DNA from: G958295645 sp965242735
Lineage (GTDB): Bacteria > Gemmatimonadota > Gemmatimonadetes > Longimicrobiales > Gaopeijiaceae
Reading direction: 5' to 3'
Length of the DNA stretch: 64,000 bases
Assembly (NCBI GenBank): GCA_965242735.1
Contig: OZ251497.1
Coordinates: 434,001-498,000 of the forward strand
Below are positions 53,501 through 60,882 of this stretch, in pieces. Numbering within the stretch: the first letter of the stretch is position 1; each line of letters starts with the position of its first letter. Under the pieces are notes generated by a model. That model ran no database searches. It had not been told where the DNA came from and saw only the letters and a list, made by a program, of their open reading frames with translations. A program made the position numbers and the translations under genes.

Positions 53501-53958
53501 TCGGCACGCTGTGGCAAGGCCATCTCGTCAACCCGTCGCGACCGAACAACGCCGGCGCCGACACGCACTTCAACGGCACGCGGGCGCGAGCGGCGTTCGA
53601 CGCGGCGGGAGGCACGGCGTACACGGCCGGGGAGAAGGTGCCCGTGGACAATCGCGCGATCGTGGGCTCCAGCGACGTCCATTGGCGCCTGAGCGTGTTG
53701 GGGGACGAACTGATGACCGCCGTGATCTACAACGACGCCGACAATCCCCTGAGCGCGATCACGCTGCAATCGCTTGCGGACTTGGGCTACACCGTCAATG
53801 CGAGCGCCGCGGACTCGTGGACGTACGCGAGCGCGAGGCGGGACGCCATGGCCGCCGTGCGGCGCGGCCGGGCCGTGCACATGACGAACGACATCCATCG
53901 ACTGCCCGTAATGGTGCTGGACGAAGACGGGCGCGTAATTCGCATTATGAGGAGATGA
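50584..53958 (+). CDS. Surface lipoprotein: Ig-like repeats plus zinc metallopeptidase
   Basis: This 1124-residue lipoprotein has a signal ending LLAAALASC. A Big_2-like domain (SLAVSPSSVALEAIGDTAVF) comes first. About six invasin/Big_1-type Ig-like domains of 104 residues follow, for example PVVFRVLDAAGGPVPGARVA and TDEDGLAGTTWTLGDE. A cadherin-like segment (SLFSDPDGDALAFS) follows them. The C-terminal peptidase domain (about 850-1060) has the metzincin-like motif HEFGHVLGIGTLW (965-977), as in leishmanolysin- or matrixin-like enzymes. The Ig domains probably act as a stalk that projects the protease. The stop overlaps the next M14 gene (ATGA). Confidence 0.85.
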   Translation: MRAKRSGIGGRGRVALSCAATLLAAALASCDDGPAPPEAASLAVSPSSVALEAIGDTAVFTAAVADQYGDPFPAVVAWRTSRPSVFTVTGEGVVRAVANGEGVLTASLGELSATASVSVAQRPSAMDAVGGDGQAVRQGLALAEPVIVEVTDARGTPVQDVVVVFAPADGDGSADPDTIATDAAGRAQTSWTLGDRPGEQSLVASVVGAGEPSVRFSATALTPEETADSVGIVEGDQQRALRGRTLPAPVVFRVLDAVGGPVPGARVAFVPSAGHGVANPDTVATDEDGLAGTTWTLGDEAGPQSLVAAVVRADGPSARAAATALTPEEAADSIELAGGGGQQARQGAKLARPVVFRVLDDVGGPVPGARVFFVPSAGHGVADPDTVATDEDGLAGTTWTLGDEPGAQVLVAAVARAGGPSARAAATALTPEEAAGSIELASGGGQRARQGARLARPVVFRVLDAAGGPVPGARVAFVPSAGHGVADPDTVATDEDGLAGTTWTLGDERGPQSLVAAVARAGGPSARAAATALTPEEAAVSLELASGGGQRALRGTRLARPVVFRALDAAGGPVPGVRVAFVPSAGHGVAAPDTVATNEDGLAGTTWTLGNEPGPQSLVASVARPGGPTAQAAATAVPPRVPVADSIFVASGDGQRAPRGSTLPAPVVVVVLDETGRPLPNILVSFAAAPGHGQARPESDRTDAGGRARTRWTLGEPLGTQRLVVTAAGRLSAQVSATAVERPVTNQPPTVDATVPTLLLQTGGTSVSVSARSLFSDPDGDALAFSAVTDDGSVTQVAVRQDTFFVSPGTGTGSTKIRLTATDAAAASASQTFWTTTLPALDNSSYNIHIADHTETGLSADTLFTQAVARWEQAIAGNLPSQPLLSDFVFDACLERFSVFAEVDDVVVFVTIRDIDGPGGTLAAAGQCGVRRPEDTGLPVFGFIYFDAADRSGVWADDLYDVTLHEFGHVLGIGTLWQGHLVNPSRPNNAGADTHFNGTRARAAFDAAGGTAYTAGEKVPVDNRAIVGSSDVHWRLSVLGDELMTAVIYNDADNPLSAITLQSLADLGYTVNASAADSWTYASARRDAMAAVRRGRAVHMTNDIHRLPVMVLDEDGRVIRIMRR
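51241..52488. repeat. Four near-identical 312-bp units encoding Ig-like domains
   Basis: Units start at 51241, 51553, 51865 and 52177, each opening with a GCNCTGACGCCGGA-type sequence (ALTPEE). The middle units differ at only a small fraction of bases. Flanking units before 51241 and after 52489 encode the same fold but are clearly diverged at DNA level. Confidence 0.92.
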
Positions 53959-56900
53959 AGATCATGCTGTCTGTCAGCCACTCGATTCTTGGCCGGCCGT
54001 CGCGCTTCGGCCGGCCTCGCGCCTTCTTCGCTCGATCTCTCGCCGGAGTCGGCGCCGGCGATCGGCGGCCCTCGCCCTTGGCATGGCTTTGTCGGCCGTC
54101 GTCGGACCCGCTTCGACGCCGGCGATCGGCAGTCCTCGTCCTCGGCATGGCTTTGTCGGCCGCCGCCGCCGCACCCGCCTCGGCGCAGCAGGCGATCGAC
54201 ACCGCCTACACCGCCCTCGTCGCGGAGGCCACGACGGAGCCGTTCTTCACCACGCCCTTGGTGGACCATCTGCCCGCCAGCGAGACGGCGCCGACTCCGC
54301 TCGACTTCTTGGGGCACATTGCCGGCGCGCCGGACGTCCTCAGCTATCCCGACGAAGTGCACGCCTACATGCGCGCGCTGGCGGACGCTTCTCCTCGCGT
54401 GGCGGTGTTCCCGATGGGAGAATCGGAGGAAGGGCGGGAGATGATCCTCGTCGTCGTCGGCTCCGAGGCGTCCATCGCCGGACTCGAGGCCAACAAGGCG
54501 GCGCTGCGGGCGCTGGCGGACCCGAGAACGACCTCGCCGGCGGAGGCGGAGAGGATCGTCGCGGTCGCCAAGCCCATCTACTGGTCGACGGGCGCCATTC
54601 ATTCTCCGGAGACGGGTTCGCCCGAGATGTTGATGGAGCTGGCGTACCGGCTGGCCGTCGGCGAGAGCGACTTCATCCGGGAAATTCGCGACGGCCTGAT
54701 CTACATGATCACGCCGGTTCTGGAAGTGGACGGCCGCGCCAAGGTCGTGGACCTTCACATGGGAAAGCGCAAGGATCCGGACGCCAACCTGCCCACGCGG
54801 CCTCTGTTTTGGGGCAAGTACGTCGCGCACGACAACAACCGGGACAACATCGGCCTTTCGCTTGCGCTGTCGCGCGCCGTCGTCCGCACGTACTTGGACT
54901 ACCGGCCGACCGTCCTTCACGATCATCACGAATCGGCCTCGCACTTGTACACGTCCACGGGCCGCGGCCCCTACAACGCTTGGCTCGATCCCATCGTCAT
55001 CAACGAATGGAACCGGCTGGCGTACAAGGAAGTTCAGGACATGACCGCGTTCGGCGTGCCGGGCGTGTACACGTTCGACTTCTACGACGGCTGGGGCGCC
55101 AACTACATGATGTGGGTGGCCCACATGCGCAATTCCATCGGGCGATTCTACGAGACGCAGGGCGCGGGCGACGGTTCCACGCGCATCGTCGGCGCCAACG
55201 TGCAGCGGCAGTGGCACAGGCCGAACACGCCGCTGAGAGAAGTCGTCTGGAGCATCCGCAACAACGTCAATCTTCAGCAGAGCGCCGTGCTTGTCGCGAT
55301 GCACGAAGTGGCCACGAACCGCGAAGAGTTCCTGCGCAACTTCTACCGCAAGTCGCAACGCTCGGTGGCCAAGGCGCGCAACGAGGGACCGGCGGCGTAC
55401 GTGCTGCCTGCGGACGATCCGAGACCGGGTCAGCAGGCGCGGCTGCTTCAGTTGCTTGGGGCGCACGCGTTTGAAGTGCACCGAACCGAAGAAGCCGTCG
55501 AGCTGGGCGACATGCAGTTCCCGGAGGGCAGCTACGTCGTGCGCATGGACCAGCCTTTTTCTCGGGGCGCCGACATGCTTCTGGACAAGCAGTACTACAA
55601 CCCCGGCGATCCTCGTCCGTACGACGACGTGGGATGGACGCTGGGGCCGCTCTTCAACGCCCGGACCGTGCGCGTGGAAGACGCGGAGATTCTCGATGCG
55701 GAGATGAGCCTCGTCGAGTCGCCCGTCGTGCCCGCCGGCGGCGTGGAGGGCGGCCGCGGCGGCGTCTATCTGATCGACTACAATGCGGACAACGCGCTGG
55801 CGGCGTTTCGGTTCGCGCATCCGGAGCTGTCGATCGCAGCGGCCCAGCAGGCGTTCACGGCGGACGGACGGTCGTTCGGGGCGGGTTCGTTCGTCGTCCG
55901 CGAGGCCGACAATCCCGAGGTCGACTTGGCCGCGGCGCTCGACGAAGCGGGCCGGGCCTACGGATTCGCCGCGCATCGCACACGGGACGAGCCGCCGGTC
56001 GCCACGCACGCCATGGCACTGCCCCGGATCGCCGTCGTCCACACGTGGACTCGCACGCAGGACGACGGATGGCTGCGCGTGGGACTGGACGAATACGGCA
56101 TTCCCTACGACTACCTGTCGGTCCACGACGTGCGCGACAACGGGCAACTGGAACGCGACTACGACGTCATCGTCTTCGGCCAGCAGCGGGGCGACGCCAT
56201 GAGCATCGTGCGGGGATTGCGCAGCGACAAGCCCGTGCCATGGCAGACGACGGAGGTGACGCCGAACATCGGCCGGCAAGCCTCCACCGACGACATGCGC
56301 GGCGGCCTAGGGCTCGAGGGCGTGCTGCACCTCAAGCGGTTCGTCGAAGGCGGCGGCGTGCTGGTGACGCTGGCCGGGGCGTCGCGATTGCCCGTGCACT
56401 TCGGTCTTGCGGACGGCGTCTCGATTCGCAGCACGCCCGGCCTGTGGGCGCGCGGCGGCGTCTATGCGGCGCGGGTCGCGGACGAAGGCAGTCCGATCGC
56501 GTACGGCTACGACGATCTGGGCGTGGCGTTCAACACGGCGCCGGTGTTTCGGACGGGCGGCGGCGGAGGCTTCTTCGGGGGAGGCGGTGGCGGTGGAGGC
56601 GCTGCCCGGGGCCCCGGCGACACCACGGAGCGCAGGAGCGGCCGGGGAGGCTACGACGAGACGGACCTCGTGCAGGGACGCCCGCGCGATCTCGGCCGGG
56701 AAGGCGTCTCGGCGTTCCGGGAGGCGGAGGAAGACAACGAGCAGGCTGGCGCCGGAAGCGGCATTTCGTTCGGGCCGAGGACGGACCATGTTCGCGTGGT
56801 CATGCGCTTTGCGGCCAAAGCGGAAGACTTGCTGATCAGCGGGGGCCTGCAGAACGGCGCCGCCCTGGCGAACGCGCCCGCGCTGGTGGACGTGCCGCTG

Positions 56901-57056
56901 GGCGACGGCCATGTCGTGATGTTCTCGTTCAACCCGTTCTGGCGCTCGCACACGCACGGCTCCTACGCTTTGCTGTTCAACGTCCTCATGCACCACGACC
57001 ACTTGTCGGCGACCGGAGACGCGGCCGTCGCGGACGCCGACCCGGAGAGCCGCTGA
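53955..57056 (+). CDS. Secreted M14-family zinc carboxypeptidase, long form 2
   Basis: This 1033-residue peptidase starts at an ATG overlapping the previous stop. The N-terminus is long for a signal peptide: about 45 Arg/Pro-rich residues precede RRRRSAVLVLGMALSAAAAA, and this leader lies on a tandem duplication (54053-54180). The M14 domain shows H216 and E219 in GAIHSPETGSPEM and a further ligand in HDHHES (322-327). DNNRDN and LEVDGRA fill the positions of other substrate-binding motifs. The C-terminal half resembles that of the gene at 10366, ending VVMFSFNPFWRSHTHGSYAL, with a Gly-only stretch near 56557-56610. It is probably co-expressed with the surface protease. Confidence 0.85.
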   Translation: MKIMLSVSHSILGRPSRFGRPRAFFARSLAGVGAGDRRPSPLAWLCRPSSDPLRRRRSAVLVLGMALSAAAAAPASAQQAIDTAYTALVAEATTEPFFTTPLVDHLPASETAPTPLDFLGHIAGAPDVLSYPDEVHAYMRALADASPRVAVFPMGESEEGREMILVVVGSEASIAGLEANKAALRALADPRTTSPAEAERIVAVAKPIYWSTGAIHSPETGSPEMLMELAYRLAVGESDFIREIRDGLIYMITPVLEVDGRAKVVDLHMGKRKDPDANLPTRPLFWGKYVAHDNNRDNIGLSLALSRAVVRTYLDYRPTVLHDHHESASHLYTSTGRGPYNAWLDPIVINEWNRLAYKEVQDMTAFGVPGVYTFDFYDGWGANYMMWVAHMRNSIGRFYETQGAGDGSTRIVGANVQRQWHRPNTPLREVVWSIRNNVNLQQSAVLVAMHEVATNREEFLRNFYRKSQRSVAKARNEGPAAYVLPADDPRPGQQARLLQLLGAHAFEVHRTEEAVELGDMQFPEGSYVVRMDQPFSRGADMLLDKQYYNPGDPRPYDDVGWTLGPLFNARTVRVEDAEILDAEMSLVESPVVPAGGVEGGRGGVYLIDYNADNALAAFRFAHPELSIAAAQQAFTADGRSFGAGSFVVREADNPEVDLAAALDEAGRAYGFAAHRTRDEPPVATHAMALPRIAVVHTWTRTQDDGWLRVGLDEYGIPYDYLSVHDVRDNGQLERDYDVIVFGQQRGDAMSIVRGLRSDKPVPWQTTEVTPNIGRQASTDDMRGGLGLEGVLHLKRFVEGGGVLVTLAGASRLPVHFGLADGVSIRSTPGLWARGGVYAARVADEGSPIAYGYDDLGVAFNTAPVFRTGGGGGFFGGGGGGGGAARGPGDTTERRSGRGGYDETDLVQGRPRDLGREGVSAFREAEEDNEQAGAGSGISFGPRTDHVRVVMRFAAKAEDLLISGGLQNGAALANAPALVDVPLGDGHVVMFSFNPFWRSHTHGSYALLFNVLMHHDHLSATGDAAVADADPESR
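54053..54180. repeat. Tandem duplication of about 64 bp in M14 leader region
   Basis: Unit one is 54053-54116 and unit two 54117-54180. The first 46 bases match with about five substitutions, including the shared GGCATGGCTTTGTCGGCCG; the ends also match loosely. Since 64 is not a multiple of three, the two copies are read in different frames. Confidence 0.85.
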
Positions 57057-57071
57057 CGTGGCGGAAGGCCC

Positions 57072-57410
57072 GTGACCGGCGGGCGGCGGTCCGCCCCCGA
57101 TCCCCACGAACTCGTGGCCAAGCTGGGGGCGGCCATCGACGGCAAGCGAGAAGTGCGGCTGGTCTACGGCTCCGCGATGAGCCTGCGGCTCGTATGGCCC
57201 CACGCGCTGGGCGTCAGCGGCGCCGGCAATCCGACGCTCCTCGCGTGGCAAGCCAACGTCGGCGCCGGACGCAGGCCGGGCGGCGGCTGGCGGCAGTTCA
57301 ACCTGGCGAAGGTGGCCGGCGCCGAAGTGTCGGAGGCCACTTTCGACGGCCCCGCCCCCGGCTACGACCCCAAGGCCCCCGGCTTGGCGCAGGTGATGAA
57401 GGCGCTCTGA
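57072..57410 (+). CDS. WYL-like small protein
   Basis: This 112-residue cytoplasmic protein starts at a GTG 15 bases after the M14 gene. The pattern resembles a WYL-type ligand-sensing domain: helix HELVAKLGAAIDGKREVRLV, then a beta region (LRLVWPHALGVSGAGN), LLAWQ, and WRQFNLAKVAGAEV. It has no DNA-binding domain, unlike typical WYL regulators. Single-domain WYL proteins may be cofactors of nuclease or defence systems, but nothing nearby supports that. The family call is tentative. Confidence 0.55.
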   Translation: MTGGRRSAPDPHELVAKLGAAIDGKREVRLVYGSAMSLRLVWPHALGVSGAGNPTLLAWQANVGAGRRPGGGWRQFNLAKVAGAEVSEATFDGPAPGYDPKAPGLAQVMKAL

Positions 57411-57535
57411 ACCGGAGCGGCGGCCTGGGCGTCGTGGGTGCGCTCCGCTTCCGAAGCCGAGCGGTCACCCGGAGCTCGCCGGAGCTGCTCTCGGCCGTGA
57501 AGCGCTGAACGAGCGCGAGCGTCCCCGTCTGGAGT

Positions 57536-57769
57536 TCAGGGCGCCGGCTTGGCCTGGCGGCGTTTGCGGCGCCACTGGCGGAACAGCCGGACGGGGTGCC
57601 ATACCAAGCCCACGAGCACGTTGAACACAACCCAAACGAGCCCGATCAACGCTCCGACGGCGGCAATCCCCGCGCCGGGCCCCATGTACGCCATCTGGAG
57701 GGCTTGGCCGTCCGCCGCTGGCGGGTGCGGGTTTCCGCCGAGGACAACGACAAGCAAGACCGCGAGCAA
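57536..57769 (-). CDS. Small membrane protein with AYMGPGAG motif
   Basis: This protein has about 77 residues from a TTG at 57769 (GGAGG lies 13 bases upstream); the start is uncertain. A first hydrophobic segment (LLAVLLVVVLGG) is followed by MAYMGPGAGIAAVGALIGLV, a motif seen in widespread small membrane proteins. The second helix (GLVWVVFNVLVGLVWHPVRL) leads into a basic tail, RKRRQAKPAP. The sdhB relic lies 22 bases upstream of the TTG, so the original 5' end may have been altered. The function is unknown. Confidence 0.5.
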   Translation of the reverse strand: MLAVLLVVVLGGNPHPPAADGQALQMAYMGPGAGIAAVGALIGLVWVVFNVLVGLVWHPVRLFRQWRRKRRQAKPAP

Positions 57770-57790
57770 GCCGCCAACGCAGCCTCCTGC

Positions 57791-57860
57791 GGTCCGCCAC
57801 GCGTTCCTTGAGCGGAATGACGGTGTTGTCCGTGATGGCGATGTGCTTCGGGCACACGAC
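57791..57860 (-). pseudogene. 70-bp relic of an sdhB 3' region
   Basis: This segment aligns without gaps to 13211-13280 within sdhB, with 5 mismatches in 70 bases. On the minus strand it reads CPKHIAITDNTVIPLKERVA, against CPEHITITDNAIIPLKERVA in SdhB (residues 213-232). Four of five changes alter the residue (E to K, T to A, A to T, I to V). Similarity ends sharply at both edges. It is not part of a complete gene. Confidence 0.88.
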
Positions 57861-57947
57861 AACGCTCGCTTTCGTGTCTTGTCTTGCATCATGCCGTGTT
57901 GCGACGCTTCGCTGTCGAGGGTGGATTCAGGCCGACCGATCCCAATT

Positions 57948-59120
57948 CTAGCGTGGTCCTCCGCCTGCCGCAATGGCGGCCCGCGCCGAGGCTGCCCGGT
58001 TCGCCAGTCGGCGATGGATGCTCTCGGCCCGGGCCAGCAGCGCCTCGCTCGGACTTGCCGCTTCCGGAGCGTGCCGGTTGGGGGCCCTGAACCGTGCGGC
58101 GATCTCGGCCAAGTCTTCCGCTTCTTCAATTCCCGCCGCCGCGACCAGGCGCCGCAGACCCGGCTCGGGATCGTCGCACAGCCTGTCGTAGTCGATCAGT
58201 TCGACGGCGTTCGGCGGCTGGGCAAGCACATGCTCGTACGCGGCGCACCAATACGACAGCCATCCGTCGATGGAATCGGGCGCTTCGGCGATTGCGTCCG
58301 TGTCGACGAAGCCGCCGAAGCCCGGCGAGCGCCCCCAGGCCGCGTCTCGCCCGAAGTCGATCGGGCGGCGGTTGCGGCCGAATTCGAAGTGGCCGATGTC
58401 GGCCATGTACTGCATCGTGAAGGGCTCCCTGTCGTGGAGGTCCAGAAAGCGAAGATGCTGGACCCGCATGGAGCCGGCCTGGTCCAGCGGCTTGCGGAAG
58501 GCCACCAAGATCGTCGCGTCCGGAAACAGCTTCGGCAACACCGGGACGCGGGCGATGTTGGCGTTGTTCTTGGACAGGTAGCGGGGCGGATCGCCGGGCA
58601 CGTTTTGTTCTCTCTCGCGCATGGCGATCAGCTTAGCGACGTGGGACTTGAAGAAGGCTTCGAATTCGGTTTCGCCGGCCAAGTCTTCTTCCGTCCACGG
58701 CTCTATCCTGTCTTCCCGGTACTTTCCTGGCCAAAAGGCGCGCCAGGCGATTTCCTCGAACGCTTCCGCGCTGTCGAAGCCGACGACCATGCCGTCGCCG
58801 TGCGCGCGCTCCATCTCCTTCCCTTCGATTCTAAAGCGCCGCCAGAACGCGGCCCACAGCATCGGCGCCAGCACGAACGGCATGTGGCGGTACGTGTGCA
58901 CTGCAAAGTTGCCGAGCGAACGGAGCGTCTCCAGCAACAGCGTCGTTCCGCATCTGGGAAGCCCGGCAATGAAGACGGGCCTCACGACTCGGACGCTCCG
59001 AAGCCGCTTGCGGTACGCTTGATCCTCCAAGTCGGCCAGCGACTTCTGAATCCCAAGGCTCGCGAACGCGATCCGGTGCAGCAACCGGTCCAGCGGCGAG
59101 TACCGGTCCTCCCCTGGCAC
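57948..59120 (-). CDS. Sulfotransferase family protein
   Basis: This 390-residue cytoplasmic protein has the 5'-phosphosulfate-binding loop VFIAGLPRCGTTLLLETL (49-66). A 3'-phosphate-binding strand-helix is VAFRKPLDQAGSMRVQHLRF. A C-terminal segment (AVELIDYDRLCDDPEPGLRR) matches the PAPS-dependent sulfotransferase_3 type. It would move sulfate from PAPS to an unknown lipid, carbohydrate or small molecule. It stands alone, converging on the AYMGPGAG and WYL-like genes and divergent from the tRNA gene. Confidence 0.85.
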   Translation of the reverse strand: MPGEDRYSPLDRLLHRIAFASLGIQKSLADLEDQAYRKRLRSVRVVRPVFIAGLPRCGTTLLLETLRSLGNFAVHTYRHMPFVLAPMLWAAFWRRFRIEGKEMERAHGDGMVVGFDSAEAFEEIAWRAFWPGKYREDRIEPWTEEDLAGETEFEAFFKSHVAKLIAMREREQNVPGDPPRYLSKNNANIARVPVLPKLFPDATILVAFRKPLDQAGSMRVQHLRFLDLHDREPFTMQYMADIGHFEFGRNRRPIDFGRDAAWGRSPGFGGFVDTDAIAEAPDSIDGWLSYWCAAYEHVLAQPPNAVELIDYDRLCDDPEPGLRRLVAAAGIEEAEDLAEIAARFRAPNRHAPEAASPSEALLARAESIHRRLANRAASARAAIAAGGGPR

Positions 59121-59191
59121 GGCCGCCGACGCCCAGGCTATCTTGGGAAGCGCGGGCGGCGCCCCGGAACGACCCGGGCCGCCCCGCTCCT

Positions 59192-59264
59192 GGGGCCATA
59201 GCTCAGCTGGGAGAGCGCTGGCTTTGCAAGCCAGAGGTCACCGGTTCGATCCCGGTTGGCTCCA
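59192..59264 (+). tRNA. tRNA-Ala (anticodon TGC)
   Basis: The 73-base gene folds as a standard cloverleaf. The acceptor stem GGGGCCA pairs with TGGCTCC (one G-T). The D arm lies in GCTCAGCTGGGAGAGC, and the anticodon stem CTGGC/GCCAG encloses TTTGCAA with the anticodon at 59225-59227. The T arm is ACCGG-TTCGATC-CCGGT. The discriminator is A, and the 3' CCA is not encoded (CTG follows). Confidence 0.97.
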
Positions 59265-59480
59265 CTGCGCCCGTCGCCGGCCGTGTGCCCGCGACGCTTG
59301 ACGCGTGGTCGTCGGTGCCCGTCGGCTCCCGCCGAGTGCTCCCAAGTCGGCAGGGTCCTCCGCGCGGACTCGCGTCCGTGCCCACCAGCCTCCGCCGGAC
59401 GCTCCCCTCGCACGGCGCCCAGCGCTCGCGGACACGCCTTGTCGGCAGCCGCCGCTTCCTTGCGCCCGGGCAAGCGCCGA

Positions 59481-60140
59481 CTACCGGATCTCGACGTACC
59501 GGGCCAGCCGGTCCAGCTCGTCGTCGTCCACGTACTTGCCGATCTCGCGTCGAAACTGCGCCATGGCGCGGTACGGACGGTACTCCTCGAACTCGTGCAG
59601 CATTCGGGGGCCGACGCCGGGAATGCTCAAGATGGCCTCCTCGGACGCCGTGTTGAGATCGATGCGGACATAGACGTACTGGGCCAGCCGCGCGAGTTCC
59701 TCGTCGTCCACGTACTTGCCGATCTCGCGATGGAACTGGGCGAGCGCACGGTAGGGGCGGTACTCCTCGAACTCGTGCAGCATGCGCGCGCCGACGCCGG
59801 GAATCAGGCGGATCTCTTCGTCCGTGGCGTCGTTGAGGTCGATGGGGACCCACACGGCTCGATAGACGGCGTCGAAGTCGTCTTCGGACACGTGGGCGGC
59901 GACGACTTCGTGCAGCTCGGAGACGCGCAGGAAGGGCCGCGCCTCGACGACGGCTTCAGCCAAGGCGGCGCCCACGCCGGGGACGGCCGAGAGCTGCTCG
60001 GCGGTCGCGAGGTTGGCGTTGAGCAGGCCTTGGCTCTCGCCGGCCTGAGCGGTCGCCGGGGACGGCGCGGACGCGGCGGCGATGCACATGGCGGCCACGG
60101 CCGCGAAGCTGGAACGGATGGTGGTCTTGCTGGCGTTCAT
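59481..60140 (-). CDS. Secreted helix-hairpin-helix protein, ComEA-like, with three HhH units
   Basis: This 219-residue protein has a signal peptide (SSFAAVAAMCIAAASAPSPA). Three helix-hairpin-helix units follow: NANLATAEQLSAVPGVGAAL, LNDATDEEIRLIPGVGARML and LNTASEEAILSIPGVGPRML. The PGVG hairpins suggest DNA binding outside the cytoplasm, as in the ComEA DNA-uptake receptor. No other competence gene is visible. The second and third units are a 180-bp DNA-level duplication (60 residues). It is the last gene of the cytochrome group. Confidence 0.8.
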   Translation of the reverse strand: MNASKTTIRSSFAAVAAMCIAAASAPSPATAQAGESQGLLNANLATAEQLSAVPGVGAALAEAVVEARPFLRVSELHEVVAAHVSEDDFDAVYRAVWVPIDLNDATDEEIRLIPGVGARMLHEFEEYRPYRALAQFHREIGKYVDDEELARLAQYVYVRIDLNTASEEAILSIPGVGPRMLHEFEEYRPYRAMAQFRREIGKYVDDDELDRLARYVEIR

Positions 60141-60276
60141 ATGGGAAATCCCTCTGGTTCGGTGCGAGTCGGCGGACCCGGCGTGGGCCGCTGGGCGGGA
60201 CCTGACGTCGCTCCGCCGAGACGGGCGAGTTGCCGCAGGTCGTGGCGCGGGCCCGTCCGAGACGGGCGACGGAACC

Positions 60277-60804
60277 CTAAATGTCGCCTGACAAGCGGGG
60301 ATGACGCCAGCCGACCAGCAGGCCCAGGAGTCCGAGCTGCAGCATCGCCAGGGGCGCCAGCGTGGGCAAGGCCCCGCGGAGGCTCTCGGCGACGAGCTCC
60401 AGGCTGGCGAGCGGCGGATCGGCGGCGCGCGCGGGCAACGTCTCCATCAGCATCTCGACCTCGAAGTCGAAATTGGAGCGGAAGTGGAAGTACACGCCCA
60501 GGACGCCCGAGGCCGCGAAGGCCGCCATCAGTCCCTGCAAGAGGCGGATCGACAGGCGGCTCGGCCGCAGTCCGGCCCAAACGCCCGCGACGGTGCCCGC
60601 GCCCAGCACGAAGAGCGGGATGCGCTGCGACCAGTCCTCGTAGTGGCCCAGCAGCCCGAGTTCCGCCGCGATCCCGCCGGACCCCGCGACGACGAGAGCG
60701 AGCACGATCCTGCGCCATGTCTCGATGGGACCGCCCAGCGCGGCCGGGCGTGGAGACGCCATTGGCTCCGGCAGCGTTGCTGGGCGATCGTAGGGCGAAG
60801 GCAC
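60277..60804 (-). CDS. Four-helix membrane protein, unknown
   Basis: This protein has 175 residues from a GTG at 60804; an ATG at 60762 is an alternative. Four hydrophobic segments are visible: IVLALVVAGSGGIAAELGLL, IPLFVLGAGTVAGVWAGL, LMAAFAASGVLGVYF and LAMLQLGLLGLLVGW. A short loop, HFRSNFDFEVEMLMETLP, sits between helices three and four. The family is not recognised. It lies 78 bases after the multiheme cytochrome gene and probably belongs to the same transcript. Confidence 0.7.
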   Translation of the reverse strand: MPSPYDRPATLPEPMASPRPAALGGPIETWRRIVLALVVAGSGGIAAELGLLGHYEDWSQRIPLFVLGAGTVAGVWAGLRPSRLSIRLLQGLMAAFAASGVLGVYFHFRSNFDFEVEMLMETLPARAADPPLASLELVAESLRGALPTLAPLAMLQLGLLGLLVGWRHPRLSGDI

Positions 60805-60882
60805 GCGGGGCTCTGGTGGCTTGATCGGGAGGAGTCGTCGCCGAAAGATGGTGCGCAGGGAGGCCTTGCGGGGGAGCTCGCG

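Noticed and set aside
56557..56610. Gly-only stretch in the second M14 peptidase considered as an insertion
   Set aside because: Short Gly linkers are common in these C-terminal regions, and no repeat structure beyond the codon run was seen.
57072..57410. WYL-like protein as a CRISPR or defence accessory
   Set aside because: The domain call is weak and no defence gene is in the window.
59138..59473. Minus-strand frame containing RDRTGDLWLAKPALSQLSYG
   Set aside because: This peptide is the reverse complement of the tRNA-Ala gene, a known source of spurious protein predictions.
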